A stretch of DNA of 64,000 nt from Bdellovibrio sp. 22V (GCF_030169785.1 NZ_CP125854.1:2418001-2482000), one strand, 5' to 3'; shown: positions 44,147 to 53,896, numbered from the stretch's first letter. Notes: a model not told the origin generated them from the letters alone. A program made the numbers and translations.

Positions 44147-44809
44147 ATGATGAAAACAAAGATCTTAATTACAGGGGCTTCGGTTATTCCAAAAAAACTC
44201 AAAGAAGAAAAATCTTTCGAGTGCAGTCTGGTTGAAAACCCCTACGAATTGCGTTCCGCTTTACAAGGCTCTGAAGGAGATAAAATCATTGTGGCCTTCT
44301 TGCCGTTCCTTGAAATCAGGCACTTCGAACTTTATACGTTTATTCAGAAGACAACACCCCATGTGAAAACTGTTTTTGTGGTGAACGAGCTTTCCAGCAA
44401 CATGAAGCTGAAACTGAAACACAACAAAGACTTTATTGTCCTGTGGAGAACGGAAGAAGGCCAAATCAAAGAAAACATTATGACCTATCTTGAAGGCCGC
44501 GACATCCGTTTGCGCCAAGATCGCCGGGAGCCTCATCCTATGAAGGCCCTTTTAAGTCCTTCACTGCTCCCGCAAGGCACCGCCAACAAAGGCTTTCAGC
44601 CCATCTTGGGCGGAAGCTTTGAGAATCTTTCCGCACACGGGTCTTGCCTGCGCATTAAAGCTCCGTTTTATGACAAGAAAGACTTCGTGAATCTGACGTA
44701 TCAGACGAACGAGGGCGAGTTTGTCACGCTCGAAGGTCAAGTGCGCTGGGCAAAATGGAATGAAAAAGAACAAACCCAGGAACTGGGCGTTCACTTTGTT
44801 TCAACATAA
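44147..44809 (+). CDS. PilZ-domain protein with a receiver-like N-terminus
   Basis: 220 residues. The C-terminal 100 residues resemble a PilZ barrel (GGSFENLSAHGSCLRIKAPF, then EGEFVTLEGQVRWAKW and TQELGVHFVST), where ENLSAHG stands for the D-x-S-x-x-G motif of c-di-GMP binders. The arginine pair needed for high-affinity c-di-GMP binding may be the RRE at residues 124-126, upstream of the barrel. The N-terminal 120 residues look like a receiver or Rossmann-like fold (KTKILITGASVIPKKLKEEK, IVAFLPFLEIRHFELYTFIQ) without clear phosphorylation site. The ATG follows AGGGAGG. Likely a c-di-GMP effector; target unknown. Confidence 0.75.
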   Translation: MMKTKILITGASVIPKKLKEEKSFECSLVENPYELRSALQGSEGDKIIVAFLPFLEIRHFELYTFIQKTTPHVKTVFVVNELSSNMKLKLKHNKDFIVLWRTEEGQIKENIMTYLEGRDIRLRQDRREPHPMKALLSPSLLPQGTANKGFQPILGGSFENLSAHGSCLRIKAPFYDKKDFVNLTYQTNEGEFVTLEGQVRWAKWNEKEQTQELGVHFVST

Positions 44810-44812
44810 CTC

Positions 44813-44836
44813 AAGGGTCCTCACGGACCCTTTTCC
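44813..44836 (+). terminator. Intrinsic terminator after the PilZ gene
   Basis: AAGGGTCC (44813-44820) and GGACCCTT (44825-44832) with a four-base loop and a T run, 4 bases past the stop. Confidence 0.85.
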
Positions 44837-44915
44837 TTGTGACGCTCTGTTACTCCCAACCTACATATTGCTTCGTGTTCTAAACTGTGAGTTGATTGTT
44901 TCATAGGGGGAACCT

Positions 44916-45260
44916 ATGACGAAAACACTTCTTGCAATGCTTGCAATTCCAACTTTTGCAATTCTTATGTCACAGAGTGCTTGGGCCCGGACGGTTTATG
45001 TTTCGGGTCACGGCGCTGAGAACTCTTTCTGCAACGCCAATAGCGGATATTTTTGTTTCGACAATATCAAACGGCGCGCAATCTCTGAAGGCGAACGCGA
45101 TACGCGATGGACTTGCGAGATGAACCAGCGTGGGCGCTCGCTCACGTACACCTTGTCTTGCAACACATATTGCTCGCCAAGCTACCTTCCGCCGAATCAT
45201 GACGGCACGTGGGTGAATTGCCGTTCGGACTGTCGTATGCAATGTGAAGTGCAAGATTAA
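44916..45260 (+). CDS. Exported cysteine-rich small protein
   Basis: 114 residues. A signal peptide (MTKTLLAMLAIPTFAILMSQSAWA) leaves a mature chain of 90 residues with eight cysteines (C39, C47, C67, C82, C86, C102, C106, C110), an even number that could give four disulfides. It starts RTVYVSGHGAENSFCN, with no known motif. AGGGGGAA lies before the ATG. Coupled by 2 bases to the nitroreductase gene. Unrecognised; may be a disulfide-stabilised secreted factor. Confidence 0.75.
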   Translation: MTKTLLAMLAIPTFAILMSQSAWARTVYVSGHGAENSFCNANSGYFCFDNIKRRAISEGERDTRWTCEMNQRGRSLTYTLSCNTYCSPSYLPPNHDGTWVNCRSDCRMQCEVQD

Positions 45261-45262
45261 TT

Positions 45263-46030
45263 ATGTCGGATACGGTTTTTAGCCAAGTTCCAGAACTGAA
45301 GTACTCTGAACCTGCCGCGGCTGTGAATTTTGATGAATTCAAAAAGGTCGTACAAAGCCGTCGCTCTGTACGCGTCTTTACTGAAGAATCCATTCCTGAA
45401 GAAACCGTGCGCGAATGTTTGGAACTCGCTCTTCTTGCGCCCAACTCTTCCAATCTGCAACCGTGGGAGTTTTATTGGGTGCTTGATCCTGATAAGCTGC
45501 GCACTTTGAAGTATTACTGTTTAAATCAACCCGCTGCTAAAACCGCATCGACATTAATCGTCTGTGTGGCGCGACCGGATTTATGGAAGCTGGGGCAAAA
45601 AATCAATCTTGATTATTTTAAAACTCGCAAGGACACGCCCCCAGCGGTGCTGTCCTACTATAAAAAACTCGTTCCGTTTGTGTATGGTAACGGTCCTTTG
45701 CATATCTTCGCTCCATTTAAAACTTTGGGAGTTTTCTTCGCAGGCCTTTTTCGCGTAGTCCCTCGCGGGCCTTTCGGTCGCAGCGGCAATCTTTTGTGGG
45801 CTACCAAAACGACATCGCTCGCGTGTGAAAATCTGATGCTTGCATTTCGTGCTGCCGGTTATGACAGCTGCCCGATGGAAGGCTTTGACGAAGTCCGGGT
45901 TAAAAAACTTCTGGGTCTGCCCCGCGAAGCCAGCGTCACAATGGTGATCAGCGCCGGGAAACGCGCAACAAACGGCGTTTATGCAGAACGAATTCGCGGC
46001 TCGTCTGACATTTTTATTAAAAAGGTGTAG
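45263..46030 (+). CDS. Nitroreductase family protein
   Basis: 255 residues. FMN-dependent NAD(P)H oxidoreductase: KVVQSRRSVRVFTEESIPEE and LLAPNSSNLQPWEFYWVLD are the FMN-binding motifs, and AFRAAGYDSCPMEGF with EVRVKKLLGLP is the later conserved region. The middle insert (about residues 115-165, LGVFFAGLFRVVPRGPFGRS) is longer than in short family members. Starts 2 bases after the cysteine-rich gene. Substrate unknown; may reduce quinones or nitro compounds. Confidence 0.92.
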   Translation: MSDTVFSQVPELKYSEPAAAVNFDEFKKVVQSRRSVRVFTEESIPEETVRECLELALLAPNSSNLQPWEFYWVLDPDKLRTLKYYCLNQPAAKTASTLIVCVARPDLWKLGQKINLDYFKTRKDTPPAVLSYYKKLVPFVYGNGPLHIFAPFKTLGVFFAGLFRVVPRGPFGRSGNLLWATKTTSLACENLMLAFRAAGYDSCPMEGFDEVRVKKLLGLPREASVTMVISAGKRATNGVYAERIRGSSDIFIKKV

Positions 46031-46034
46031 TGCT

Positions 46035-47105
46035 ATGTTTGATATTTTTAAATCCAAATCGCAAACTTTTTCTTGGATTGTTCTGATCCTCTTTACTTCC
46101 GCATTTCTATTTATCAATTTCCCGTTTGTCGTTCCGTTGGCCCTTGCGGGAATCTTCGCCCTCGGGCTGAACGATCTTATTCAGCGCTTGAGTTCTAAAT
46201 TTAAAATTCGCCGCAATCTTTGCATCGCTTTAACTTTATTTGCAGGCCTGGCTTTGTTCTGGGTTCCTATTTCTCTGGCGATCTATCGTATTGTTGTTAA
46301 CATCAGCGATCCCCAGGCAATGGGTTCAGACCAAATCGTTTCACAAATTCATAAGCTGAAAGATTTCTTGTTAGAGTGGCTGCAAAAAATTTCTGAGTGG
46401 ACCGGCACGGACCTTGCCGGCCCAGCCCGCGCCATGATGGAAAATATTCTGCGCAAAACAGGCGAGATTATTTTAAACTTCTCAACACAGCTTCTGGGAC
46501 AATTGCCTGCGATCTTTTTGGCGAGCTTTGTTTTCGTCATTGTGTTAGCGGTTCTTCTTGTGAAAGCCAGCTCCGTGAAAAGCGTCGTCATAAAATACAC
46601 TCCGTTTTCACAGACAACAACGGAGTCTCTGGTAAAGGTTTTTAAAAGCAGCTGTTCCATCACACTGTTTTCAACTTTGGTGGTCGGTATGATTCAGGCC
46701 TCCATCATCGGTGTCGGCAGTTTGATTTTTGGTGAAGGTGATTTTTGGCTGGTCCTAACTGTCACCTTCTTTGTGTCTTTCATTCCGGTGATTGGCGCGG
46801 CCCCTGTGGGCTTTCTTCTGGCGGTGTTGGCCTTCATTGGAGGACGCATCGGCCCCGGCATAGGCTTAACTGTGGTCGGAATTATCGCCGGCAGTATCGA
46901 TAATATCCTAAAGCCTTTTATATTGGGGAAAGACTTCGACATCAATCCTGTGATCGGTTTCACCAGCGTCGTAGGCGCGATCATTATGATGGGCTTACCG
47001 GGGTTGATCCTCGGTCCTGTAATAATGAATCTGTTCGTGGGGATCACGCCTCTGCTTTTAAAAGAGCAAGAGATCGGCAGCAATGGCGAAGGCGAGGTTC
47101 CTTAA
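46035..47105 (+). CDS. AI-2E family (UPF0118) membrane protein
   Basis: 356 residues with about eight membrane segments. The family marks are LFINFPFVVPLALAGIFAL, a long cytoplasmic/periplasmic middle with coiled parts, then SFIPVIGAAPVGFLLAVLAF and GSIDNILKPFILGKDFDINP near the end. Members export autoinducer-2 or sodium ions, or have unknown roles; TqsA is the known example. The ATG follows AGGTG, 4 bases after the nitroreductase stop, so the two are cotranscribed. Confidence 0.9.
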   Translation: MFDIFKSKSQTFSWIVLILFTSAFLFINFPFVVPLALAGIFALGLNDLIQRLSSKFKIRRNLCIALTLFAGLALFWVPISLAIYRIVVNISDPQAMGSDQIVSQIHKLKDFLLEWLQKISEWTGTDLAGPARAMMENILRKTGEIILNFSTQLLGQLPAIFLASFVFVIVLAVLLVKASSVKSVVIKYTPFSQTTTESLVKVFKSSCSITLFSTLVVGMIQASIIGVGSLIFGEGDFWLVLTVTFFVSFIPVIGAAPVGFLLAVLAFIGGRIGPGIGLTVVGIIAGSIDNILKPFILGKDFDINPVIGFTSVVGAIIMMGLPGLILGPVIMNLFVGITPLLLKEQEIGSNGEGEVP

Positions 47106-47179
47106 ACGTCGCGCTCGCCCCTAGCACAAGGTCGCGTCTAATAAAGATATCAAACCGCCAAGCCGATAAGCTTCTCACC

Positions 47180-48223
47180 ATGAAAGCTTTCGGGATCGTA
47201 TTCATTTTATTGCTATCTTGGGCGCACGCGGAAGAAAAGTGCTCTGCCATTGATTATCGCAAGGAGCTAGGACCCAACCGGGATCAAGGCGACTTGAGCT
47301 GGTGTTTTGCCTACACTTCCGCAGATCTTATTTCTCAGCGTGTGAAAAAACGTGTTTCGGCCACAGACATCGCATCGACATTTATTCTAGCCGATCCCTA
47401 CAAACTCGAAGACGCAACTCAGCCCGCAGTGAAAGAATACCTTCAGGAAAACCCTCAGTTTTATACGCGCTTACAAAAAGTTCGTGCGGAAGCCGCCGGA
47501 AAGTATGATCCGCAGCACATCCTAAAAAAGGAAGGCCTCACCGACACCGGCGGGCAAGAAGACGCAGCGATTATGCTGGCGAACACCAAAGGACTTTGTG
47601 CCGAGGAAAAGTTTCCTTCTACGGAGTCCAATCAGACGAAGTTTCTAGATGAAATCGTAAAGCTTTACAAAAAACGAAACGCCGCCCACATAAAACAAAA
47701 TAATTGTGACTTGTTTCAGACCCAGGCCGACTTTACCTCTGCCGTCGTCAACCCTGTTTCCGTCGCCATTACGAGCGTGTATGATGAAGAGCGCGATCGC
47801 CGCTGCCAGCGCAAGCCTTGGCCGGTGCCTCTGATTCCGGTGATGACGAAGTTTGGCGACAGCCATGAAGAATATGAAACGGCGATCAAAAAAGGCGAAA
47901 TCACGAAAGAGCAAGGTTCCAAAAAACTTTTTGAGACGATTGATTATGCTCTTGAAAATGGTCGCATCGCGGCCATTGGTTACAACGCCTACAACATCAT
48001 GGAGCCTGAAGAGGGAGCGGACACCAAACACGCCGATCACTCAAGTGTGATTGCCGCACGCAAAATGGTTCAGGGAAAATGCCAGTACTTGATTCGCAAT
48101 ACCTGGGGCAGCGACTGCTCCATTTACTATAAAAAGTTTCAAGGCCGCTGCGAAAAAGGTAATATCTGGATAACAAAAGAGGAACTCAAAGAGTCCCTCT
48201 ATAGTGTTGTTTACATGAAATAA
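47180..48223 (+). CDS. Exported papain-like cysteine protease
   Basis: 347 residues with a signal peptide (MKAFGIVFILLLSWAHA). The papain-fold (C1) residues are in order: Gln and Cys in GPNRDQGDLSWCFAYTSADL (C at about 42), His in KHADHSSVIAARK and Asn-Trp in YLIRNTWGSDC. A long insert (about residues 75-260, rich in Lys and Glu) separates Cys and His. Further cysteines may form disulfides. An exported protease could digest prey proteins; this is inferred. It ends 5 bases before the convergent fumarase gene. Confidence 0.85.
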   Translation: MKAFGIVFILLLSWAHAEEKCSAIDYRKELGPNRDQGDLSWCFAYTSADLISQRVKKRVSATDIASTFILADPYKLEDATQPAVKEYLQENPQFYTRLQKVRAEAAGKYDPQHILKKEGLTDTGGQEDAAIMLANTKGLCAEEKFPSTESNQTKFLDEIVKLYKKRNAAHIKQNNCDLFQTQADFTSAVVNPVSVAITSVYDEERDRRCQRKPWPVPLIPVMTKFGDSHEEYETAIKKGEITKEQGSKKLFETIDYALENGRIAAIGYNAYNIMEPEEGADTKHADHSSVIAARKMVQGKCQYLIRNTWGSDCSIYYKKFQGRCEKGNIWITKEELKESLYSVVYMK

Positions 48224-48228
48224 TACTT

Positions 48229-49845
48229 TTACAGTTTGCGAATCACCGACTTAAAGAAGTCATTCCCCTTGTCATCGACAATGATAAAGGCCGGGAAGTC
48301 TTTCACTTCGATCTTCCACACCGATTCCATTCCCAATTCAGGGAAGTCTAAGACCTCCACTTTCGTGATACACTCTTTCCCCAAACGCGCCGCCGGCCCG
48401 CCGATGGAGCCAAGATAGAAGCCACCGTACTGCTTACACGCTTCCGTGACTTGCGGACTGCGGTTCCCTTTGCCAAGCATGATCATGGAAGCACCCATGC
48501 TTTGGAAAGTTCCCACGTAAGGGTCCATACGCTCACTTGTCGTTGGACCGAAGGAACCTGAAGCGTATCCTTTCGGAGTTTTCGCAGGACCCGCGTAATA
48601 GACCGCGTAGTTTTTGAAGTACTCTGGAACGCCTTCGCCTTTGTCGACTTTTTCTTTAAGCTTTGCATGCGCAATATCGCGCGCCACGATCATCGGGCCG
48701 CTTAACATCACACGCGTTGCGACTTTTTGCTGTGACAGGATTTTCAATGTCTCTTGAATCGGTTTGTTCAAATCAATTTGAACCGCTTCGGCTTCAGCGC
48801 TTTGCAAATGGTTCGGCAAATACTGCTCCGGATGCAATTCCAATTGTTCTAAGAAGACACCTTCACGCGTGATTTTACCTTTGATGTTGCGATCCGCGGA
48901 ACAGCTCACACCCACACCAATAGGACAGCTTGCTCCGTGGCGAGGCAAACGAATCACGCGCACGTCGTGCACGAAGTATTTCCCGCCGAATTGCGCGCCA
49001 ATCCCCGTCTCACGCGCCCAGCCTTCAATTTTCTTTTCCATTTCAAGATCACGATAAGCGCGACCGCCTTCACTGCCAGAGGTAGGCAATCCGTCAAGAT
49101 AACCTGCAGAAGCATACTTTACGATTTTCAATGTTTCTTCCGCAGAAGTACCGCCCACACAGAACGCCAGGTGATACGGAGGACACGCCGCCGTTCCCAA
49201 AGAGTTCAACGTTTCGCGCACGAATTTTTCAAAACCTTCCGGATTCAAAACCGCTTTCGTTTTTTGGTAAAGATAAGATTTGTTGGCGCTACCGCCCCCT
49301 TTTGCCAAAAACAAAAAGTGGTACTCGTCACCCTGCTCGGAATAAAGATCAATTTGCGCCGGCAAATTCGAACCTGTGTTTTTCTCTTCAAAGAAAGACA
49401 AGGGAGCCATTTGCGAGAAACGGAGGTTGCGTTTTTGGTAGGTATTGAAAATACCTTTAGAAAGATGCTCTTTATCATCGACGCCCGTAAATACGCGCTC
49501 GCCTTTTTTACCGACAACGATGGCTGTTCCCGTGTCCTGACAAGATGGAAACTCCATTTGCGCCGCGATGATCGCGTTTTTAAGAAGGTCTACCGCGACG
49601 AAGCGGTCGTTCGGAGACGCCTCGGGATCTTGCAAGATTTTTTCAAGTTTTTCCAAGTGACTCGGACGAAGAAGATGCGAGACATCGCTCAAAGCTTCTT
49701 GCGCCAAGAGCTCCAAGGCCTGAGGCTCAACAACAAGAACTTCCCGATCGCCTAATTTTTCAACGCGCACGTGGTCGGAAGTGATTTTTTTGTATTGTGT
49801 GGAATCTTTTTGTTTTTCGTAGAGAGGAAAATATTTGAATGACAT
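48229..49845 (-). CDS. fumA: Class I fumarate hydratase
   Basis: About 538 residues, the length of iron-sulfur fumarases of the FumA type. Converts fumarate to malate in the citric acid cycle. The 4Fe-4S cysteines are in [27 protein letters not shown] and [14 protein letters not shown]. Other landmarks are [20 protein letters not shown] and [16 protein letters not shown] took the ATG at 49845, although it has no good ribosome binding site; a TTG 36 bases upstream is possible. The symbol follows family; fumB-type enzymes are equally similar. Confidence 0.93.
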   Translation of the reverse strand: MSFKYFPLYEKQKDSTQYKKITSDHVRVEKLGDREVLVVEPQALELLAQEALSDVSHLLRPSHLEKLEKILQDPEASPNDRFVAVDLLKNAIIAAQMEFPSCQDTGTAIVVGKKGERVFTGVDDKEHLSKGIFNTYQKRNLRFSQMAPLSFFEEKNTGSNLPAQIDLYSEQGDEYHFLFLAKGGGSANKSYLYQKTKAVLNPEGFEKFVRETLNSLGTAACPPYHLAFCVGGTSAEETLKIVKYASAGYLDGLPTSGSEGGRAYRDLEMEKKIEGWARETGIGAQFGGKYFVHDVRVIRLPRHGASCPIGVGVSCSADRNIKGKITREGVFLEQLELHPEQYLPNHLQSAEAEAVQIDLNKPIQETLKILSQQKVATRVMLSGPMIVARDIAHAKLKEKVDKGEGVPEYFKNYAVYYAGPAKTPKGYASGSFGPTTSERMDPYVGTFQSMGASMIMLGKGNRSPQVTEACKQYGGFYLGSIGGPAARLGKECITKVEVLDFPELGMESVWKIEVKDFPAFIIVDDKGNDFFKSVIRKL

Positions 49846-50317
49846 GCCATGAAAGTAGCATTGCGTCGTGAGCGCGCGCAAGCCTCGGTGCGGCTTTTAG
49901 ATGGGATTTTTTGGTGGGAATTTAGGAGCCGTGAGTACGGCAAATTTTGGGGACCGGGCTCTCTCTTTGCGTCGGAGAGGTGGTCAAGGACCTTACCGAG
50001 GGTCGAAGGATTTTTCGTTGTCTCCTTCTGAAACACAACATATCGCCCTGGACCTATAAGCACAAACTCATAATTTTTAGACTTTCCATAAGTTTTGCTT
50101 ATGCTAATTCTGCCTTCAAAATAAACACAGTTTGGGCGCCGAGGTTTGAAGTTTTTGCATCGTATCACTCTTATTTCAGAGTGAAACTCAAGCTGGGAGC
50201 GGTTTTCCTTCCGTCTTAACACAATCCTAAAATTCCCAGAGTCCTCTCTAAGGCTCTTTCGATAGACATTGTGCGGTTTTTCATTTAGTTTTGCGGAAAT
50301 TTTTTACTGGAGGCTCC
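49846..50317. other. Intergenic region without a supported gene
   Basis: The 472 bases between fumarase and the organophosphate transporter hold no convincing gene: open frames on both strands have no family pattern and their starts have no good ribosome binding site. A possible stem is GACC (49952-49955) with GGTC (49982-49985), enclosing CTCTC and GAGAG. Promoters of both divergent genes must lie here but I see no clear match. Confidence 0.4.
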
Positions 50318-51862
50318 ATGGCGCTTTTCCTCGTAGGCTTATGTCTCGCGGCGGTCATCACGCTGTACTTTAAGAACAACCCTTTGGGTCACTCTCGCAA
50401 GTTCATGTTCCGTCGTTTCATCAACTGGTTCCCTCTCGGAATGACATACGCTTTCTTGTACATGGGACGTTACAATCTCAACGTTTCCAAAAACGCCTTG
50501 GGCGACATGATGACCAAAGAACAATTTGGTTTGATCTTCGCAGCCGGTACAATCACTTACGGTTTCTCTTTCCTTCTTAACGGACCTATCGTTGATAAAA
50601 TCGGTGGTAAAAAAGGCATCATCATCGCAGCTCTCGGTTCTTCATTGATGAACCTTTTGATGGGTGGCGTGACTTATCTTTATTTGATGGGTCGTTTAAA
50701 AACAAACATGGTTCTTGCGTTCTCTGTTTTGTTCGCACTGAACATGTTCTTCCAATCTTATGGTGCGGTTTCCATCATCAAGGTCAAAGCTTATTGGTTC
50801 CACGTGCGTGAGCGCGGCGTCTTCGGCGCGATCTTTGGAACTTTGATTTCTTTCGGGGTGTACTTCGCGTTTGACTGGGGTCAGGCGATTGTTGAAGCTT
50901 CCAAACTCCAAATCGAAGGTACAAAAACAGCGTTCCAAAGTTTCATTCAACACATCTTTGCGATCGACACCGGCACGACAAATGCAACTTGGTTGGTCTT
51001 CACGATCCCGGCATTCCTTTTGATCTGCTGGGCTTTGATCGACATGGTGCTTTTGAAAGATTCTCCCAAAGATGCGAACTTCGACGACTTCGATACAGCC
51101 GACGCATCTTCTGCTCCAGGTGAAAACGACGAAAACTTGAAGATCTCTATCGGCTTCATGCTAAAAAAGATCTTCACGAATCCAATCATGATCACAATCG
51201 CTCTTGTGGATTTCACTTCAGGTGTTTTGCGTAACGGTATCATGCAATGGTACTTGGTTTTCGCTCATGAAATGAAAGATAAAGATGCTGTGTTTTATGA
51301 AGGCTCGCAATTCTTCATTAAAAACTGGGGTCTTTTGCTCTGCTTGACCGGTATCTTCGGCGGCTTCATGGCCGGTATGATGTCAGACCGTTTCTTCCAG
51401 TCTCGACGTGGTCCTCCGGCGGCTATTAACAACGCGCTGATGATCGTTCTTTTGATTGTCATGAGTTTCTCATTGATGAAAAACCCGACAGTCTTGGGTA
51501 TCGCCGCAGTCATGATCACATTGACTGTTATCGGCGTTCACTCTTTGATGTCAGGAACTGCCGCTGCGGATTTCGGCGGAAAGAAAATGACTGCAACAGC
51601 TTCCGGTATCGTTGACGGTTGCGTGTACTTGGGAAGCGGTATTCAGTCTTTGGCGATCGGTTATCTTTCACACAAAGACTGGCACTACTGGCCTTTGTTC
51701 TTGATCCCGTTTGCAGCCATGGGTCTTTTCTTGTCGATTCGTATGTGGAATGAACTTCCCGCGGCGACAAAGAAATACATCCTTGAAGTCGAAAAAGCGG
51801 AAGAGAAAAAGCAACAACAGCAAGGAGCTCTTTCCACGACTCCAAGCACGGACCCTGCGTAA
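50318..51862 (+). CDS. MFS transporter of the GlpT/UhpT organophosphate class
   Basis: 514 residues with about 12 membrane segments. The family mark is FLYMGRYNLNVSKNALGD, like the Y-x-x-R-x-N of organophosphate antiporters, with GPIVDKIGGKKGIIIAALGS in the first loop. ATASGIVDGCVYLGSGIQSL is near the end. An inserted segment at about residues 200-280 carries Asp/Glu-rich linkers. It may import phosphorylated sugars, glycerol phosphate or nucleotide-like compounds by exchange with phosphate, but its substrate is unknown. The ATG follows GGAGG. Confidence 0.85.
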   Translation: MALFLVGLCLAAVITLYFKNNPLGHSRKFMFRRFINWFPLGMTYAFLYMGRYNLNVSKNALGDMMTKEQFGLIFAAGTITYGFSFLLNGPIVDKIGGKKGIIIAALGSSLMNLLMGGVTYLYLMGRLKTNMVLAFSVLFALNMFFQSYGAVSIIKVKAYWFHVRERGVFGAIFGTLISFGVYFAFDWGQAIVEASKLQIEGTKTAFQSFIQHIFAIDTGTTNATWLVFTIPAFLLICWALIDMVLLKDSPKDANFDDFDTADASSAPGENDENLKISIGFMLKKIFTNPIMITIALVDFTSGVLRNGIMQWYLVFAHEMKDKDAVFYEGSQFFIKNWGLLLCLTGIFGGFMAGMMSDRFFQSRRGPPAAINNALMIVLLIVMSFSLMKNPTVLGIAAVMITLTVIGVHSLMSGTAAADFGGKKMTATASGIVDGCVYLGSGIQSLAIGYLSHKDWHYWPLFLIPFAAMGLFLSIRMWNELPAATKKYILEVEKAEEKKQQQQGALSTTPSTDPA

Positions 51863-51890
51863 TCTCGAGTTTTAATCTTAATAAAATTCT

Positions 51891-51928
51891 AAAAGAAGCC
51901 CACTTCCCGGTGGGCTTTTTTATTTTTC
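51891..51928 (+). terminator. Intrinsic terminator
   Basis: GCCCAC (51898-51903) and GTGGGC (51910-51915) form a stem followed by TTTTTTATTTTT. It separates the transporter from the LTA-synthase-like gene. Confidence 0.9.
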
Positions 51929-51945
51929 TGTATTAAATCTTTTCT

Positions 51946-53805
51946 ATGTCGTTCTTATTATCTTCCGCTCGCTACTTAGTTCGCATGGTTCTTTTCGGCA
52001 TGGCGGCCCGGGCCGTCGTCGCGCTTTATCTCAATCTTTGGGACTTTGCGAATCCTGAAAGCTTCAGCAATACAGCCGGTCCGTTCTTGTACGGATGGCA
52101 TTTCGATCTTGCGATTGCGAGCTTCTTTTATCTTTTGCTTTATGGAAGCTCCGTTATCTTCGGCTTTAAAGAGAAAACGTTCTTTCGCCTGAACTCTTTA
52201 TTTCTTTTGATCTACACCGTTTTTATTACGACGGATGCGATCTATGCGAAAGAATCAGGCCGTCACATTTCTTATGAGGTTTATAATCTTCTTACCATTC
52301 AAGGCACACTAGGTGGATTGATTAAACAGTACTGGCTGCAGGCGCTTTTCGCATTTCTTGCGGCCTCTTTCGCAGGACGCTTCCTAACGCCGCGATACAC
52401 ACCCGTTAAAGGATTATTCAAACGTCTCTTTGCAACTCTGTTCGTACTTGTGATCAGCGTGGTGTTTGCGCGCGGCTTCGAGGGCATTCCGCAAGACCCC
52501 TCTTGGGCTTACCGCTCTGGCGGAGGCAGCAAAGGTGCGACGCTCGCGTTGAACGGCGCTTACGGCGTTGTTTGGGCGGCCTTCGCCGGAAAAAAATCCA
52601 GCAAAGAGCGCATCGACGTTCCGGAGCATATCAAAAGCCAAGAGATCTTTGAAAAGTGGAAATCCCTTCGCGGCATTCAAACTCCGCACGGCCGTTTCGA
52701 CGGCAACATCGTGATTGTTTTTCTTGAAGGCTGGATGGGATCTTACGTCGACAAAAAAGTAGGCGATGAACTTGTGCTCCCTTTCTTTAGCACACTCAGA
52801 AAAGAATCCTTGCATGTCGACGTGATGCTCGCGGGCGGCCACAGAACTTCGGAAGGAATCTTCGCGACACTTTGCAGTCTTCCGAATCCTCCAGGGAAAA
52901 GCATTATGTTTTCGGAAATTGAGAACAAAGACTTTCCGTGTGTGCCACAGTTCTTGACGCAAAAAGGTTATAGCTCGGCTTTTTTTCAAGGCTCTGATCA
53001 GTTCACCAGCGGTGTGGGACTGCTTGTTCTAAAAACAGGCTTTCAAGAATCTTTCGGAAAAAGAGAAGTGCCGGAGTGGCAAGAGCGTGAGCAAAACACA
53101 TGGGGTCTTTACGATCAGGATTTGTACAAATTCACCATGGCCCGCATGGATCAGATGCAGGAGCCTTTGTTAATCGGTATTAACACCAATACGACTCACG
53201 ACATGATGTTGCCTCAAGGCGTTCGCCCCGCTTTCGGCGAAGAGAACCAAGGCTCCCGTCATCTGAGTGTCGCGCATTACGCCGACAAAGAGTTGCGCGA
53301 CTTCTATGAGGCTCTCAAAAAACGCCCGTGGAAAAAAGATTGGCTATTGGTTCTTGTTGCCGATCATACAAGTTTTTCTGCCAGCAGTATTTACGACAAT
53401 TATTCCATTCCGTTCTTGATGAAATATCACTCTGTCAGCGAGAAGAAAAAAGACAAGATTCCGTTTGCGGAAAAACTTGTTGAAGGCGCTTTCACCCAAA
53501 ACGATGTCGGCGCGACCTTGGCGGATTTTACGGGAAGTCCCGCGCCTTCGTTTCTGGGTCGTTCTATGTTGCGCCCCCAGGACTTTGCCGACGGAGCGAG
53601 TATTTTCCATTTAGGCCAATCGGTGTGGTTTGAAGGACCGTGGGCTGTCATTTTCAATATTCGTGATTTTGGCAACTATCGTTGTTATCGCTGGAAAACG
53701 GACATGGCTTTCCACTATCAGCTACCGTGCCCGACCGAGGGCGAAGACATGTATCTTCGCGGTCTTAGCTACATCAAAGAATCTCAGGAACTTCTTTTCA
53801 AGTAA
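51946..53805 (+). CDS. LTA-synthase-like sulfatase-family membrane enzyme
   Basis: 619 residues. About five N-terminal membrane segments (residues 10-170) lead to a periplasmic alkaline-phosphatase-fold domain: IVIVFLEGWMGSYVD, VMLAGGHRTSEGIFATLCSL with the nucleophile threonine, and WLLVLVADHTSFSASSIYDN with the metal-binding Asp-His. This matches phosphoglycerol transferase/LtaS-like proteins. In Gram-negative bacteria such enzymes add phosphoglycerol to glucans or modify lipid A. No clear ribosome binding site is seen. The acceptor is unknown. Confidence 0.9.
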   Translation: MSFLLSSARYLVRMVLFGMAARAVVALYLNLWDFANPESFSNTAGPFLYGWHFDLAIASFFYLLLYGSSVIFGFKEKTFFRLNSLFLLIYTVFITTDAIYAKESGRHISYEVYNLLTIQGTLGGLIKQYWLQALFAFLAASFAGRFLTPRYTPVKGLFKRLFATLFVLVISVVFARGFEGIPQDPSWAYRSGGGSKGATLALNGAYGVVWAAFAGKKSSKERIDVPEHIKSQEIFEKWKSLRGIQTPHGRFDGNIVIVFLEGWMGSYVDKKVGDELVLPFFSTLRKESLHVDVMLAGGHRTSEGIFATLCSLPNPPGKSIMFSEIENKDFPCVPQFLTQKGYSSAFFQGSDQFTSGVGLLVLKTGFQESFGKREVPEWQEREQNTWGLYDQDLYKFTMARMDQMQEPLLIGINTNTTHDMMLPQGVRPAFGEENQGSRHLSVAHYADKELRDFYEALKKRPWKKDWLLVLVADHTSFSASSIYDNYSIPFLMKYHSVSEKKKDKIPFAEKLVEGAFTQNDVGATLADFTGSPAPSFLGRSMLRPQDFADGASIFHLGQSVWFEGPWAVIFNIRDFGNYRCYRWKTDMAFHYQLPCPTEGEDMYLRGLSYIKESQELLFK

Positions 53806-53829
53806 CATGCAATTTCTTGTTTCATAACA

Positions 53830-53848
53830 AAGGCCTCGCAGAGGCCTT
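53830..53848 (+). repeat. Hairpin after the LTA-synthase-like gene
   Basis: AAGGCCTC (53830-53837) and GAGGCCTT (53841-53848) with a GCA loop, 25 bases past the stop. It lacks a T tract; probably a weak terminator or mRNA 3'-end stabiliser. Confidence 0.55.
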
Positions 53849-53896
53849 GCTCTGTCTTCTCCCCTTCGGCGCAATAGTATTAAAGGCGGAGGGTCT

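Noticed and set aside
49752-50222. Minus-strand frame in the spacer next to fumarase
   Set aside because: It overlaps the start of the fumarase gene and has random-looking composition without a domain.
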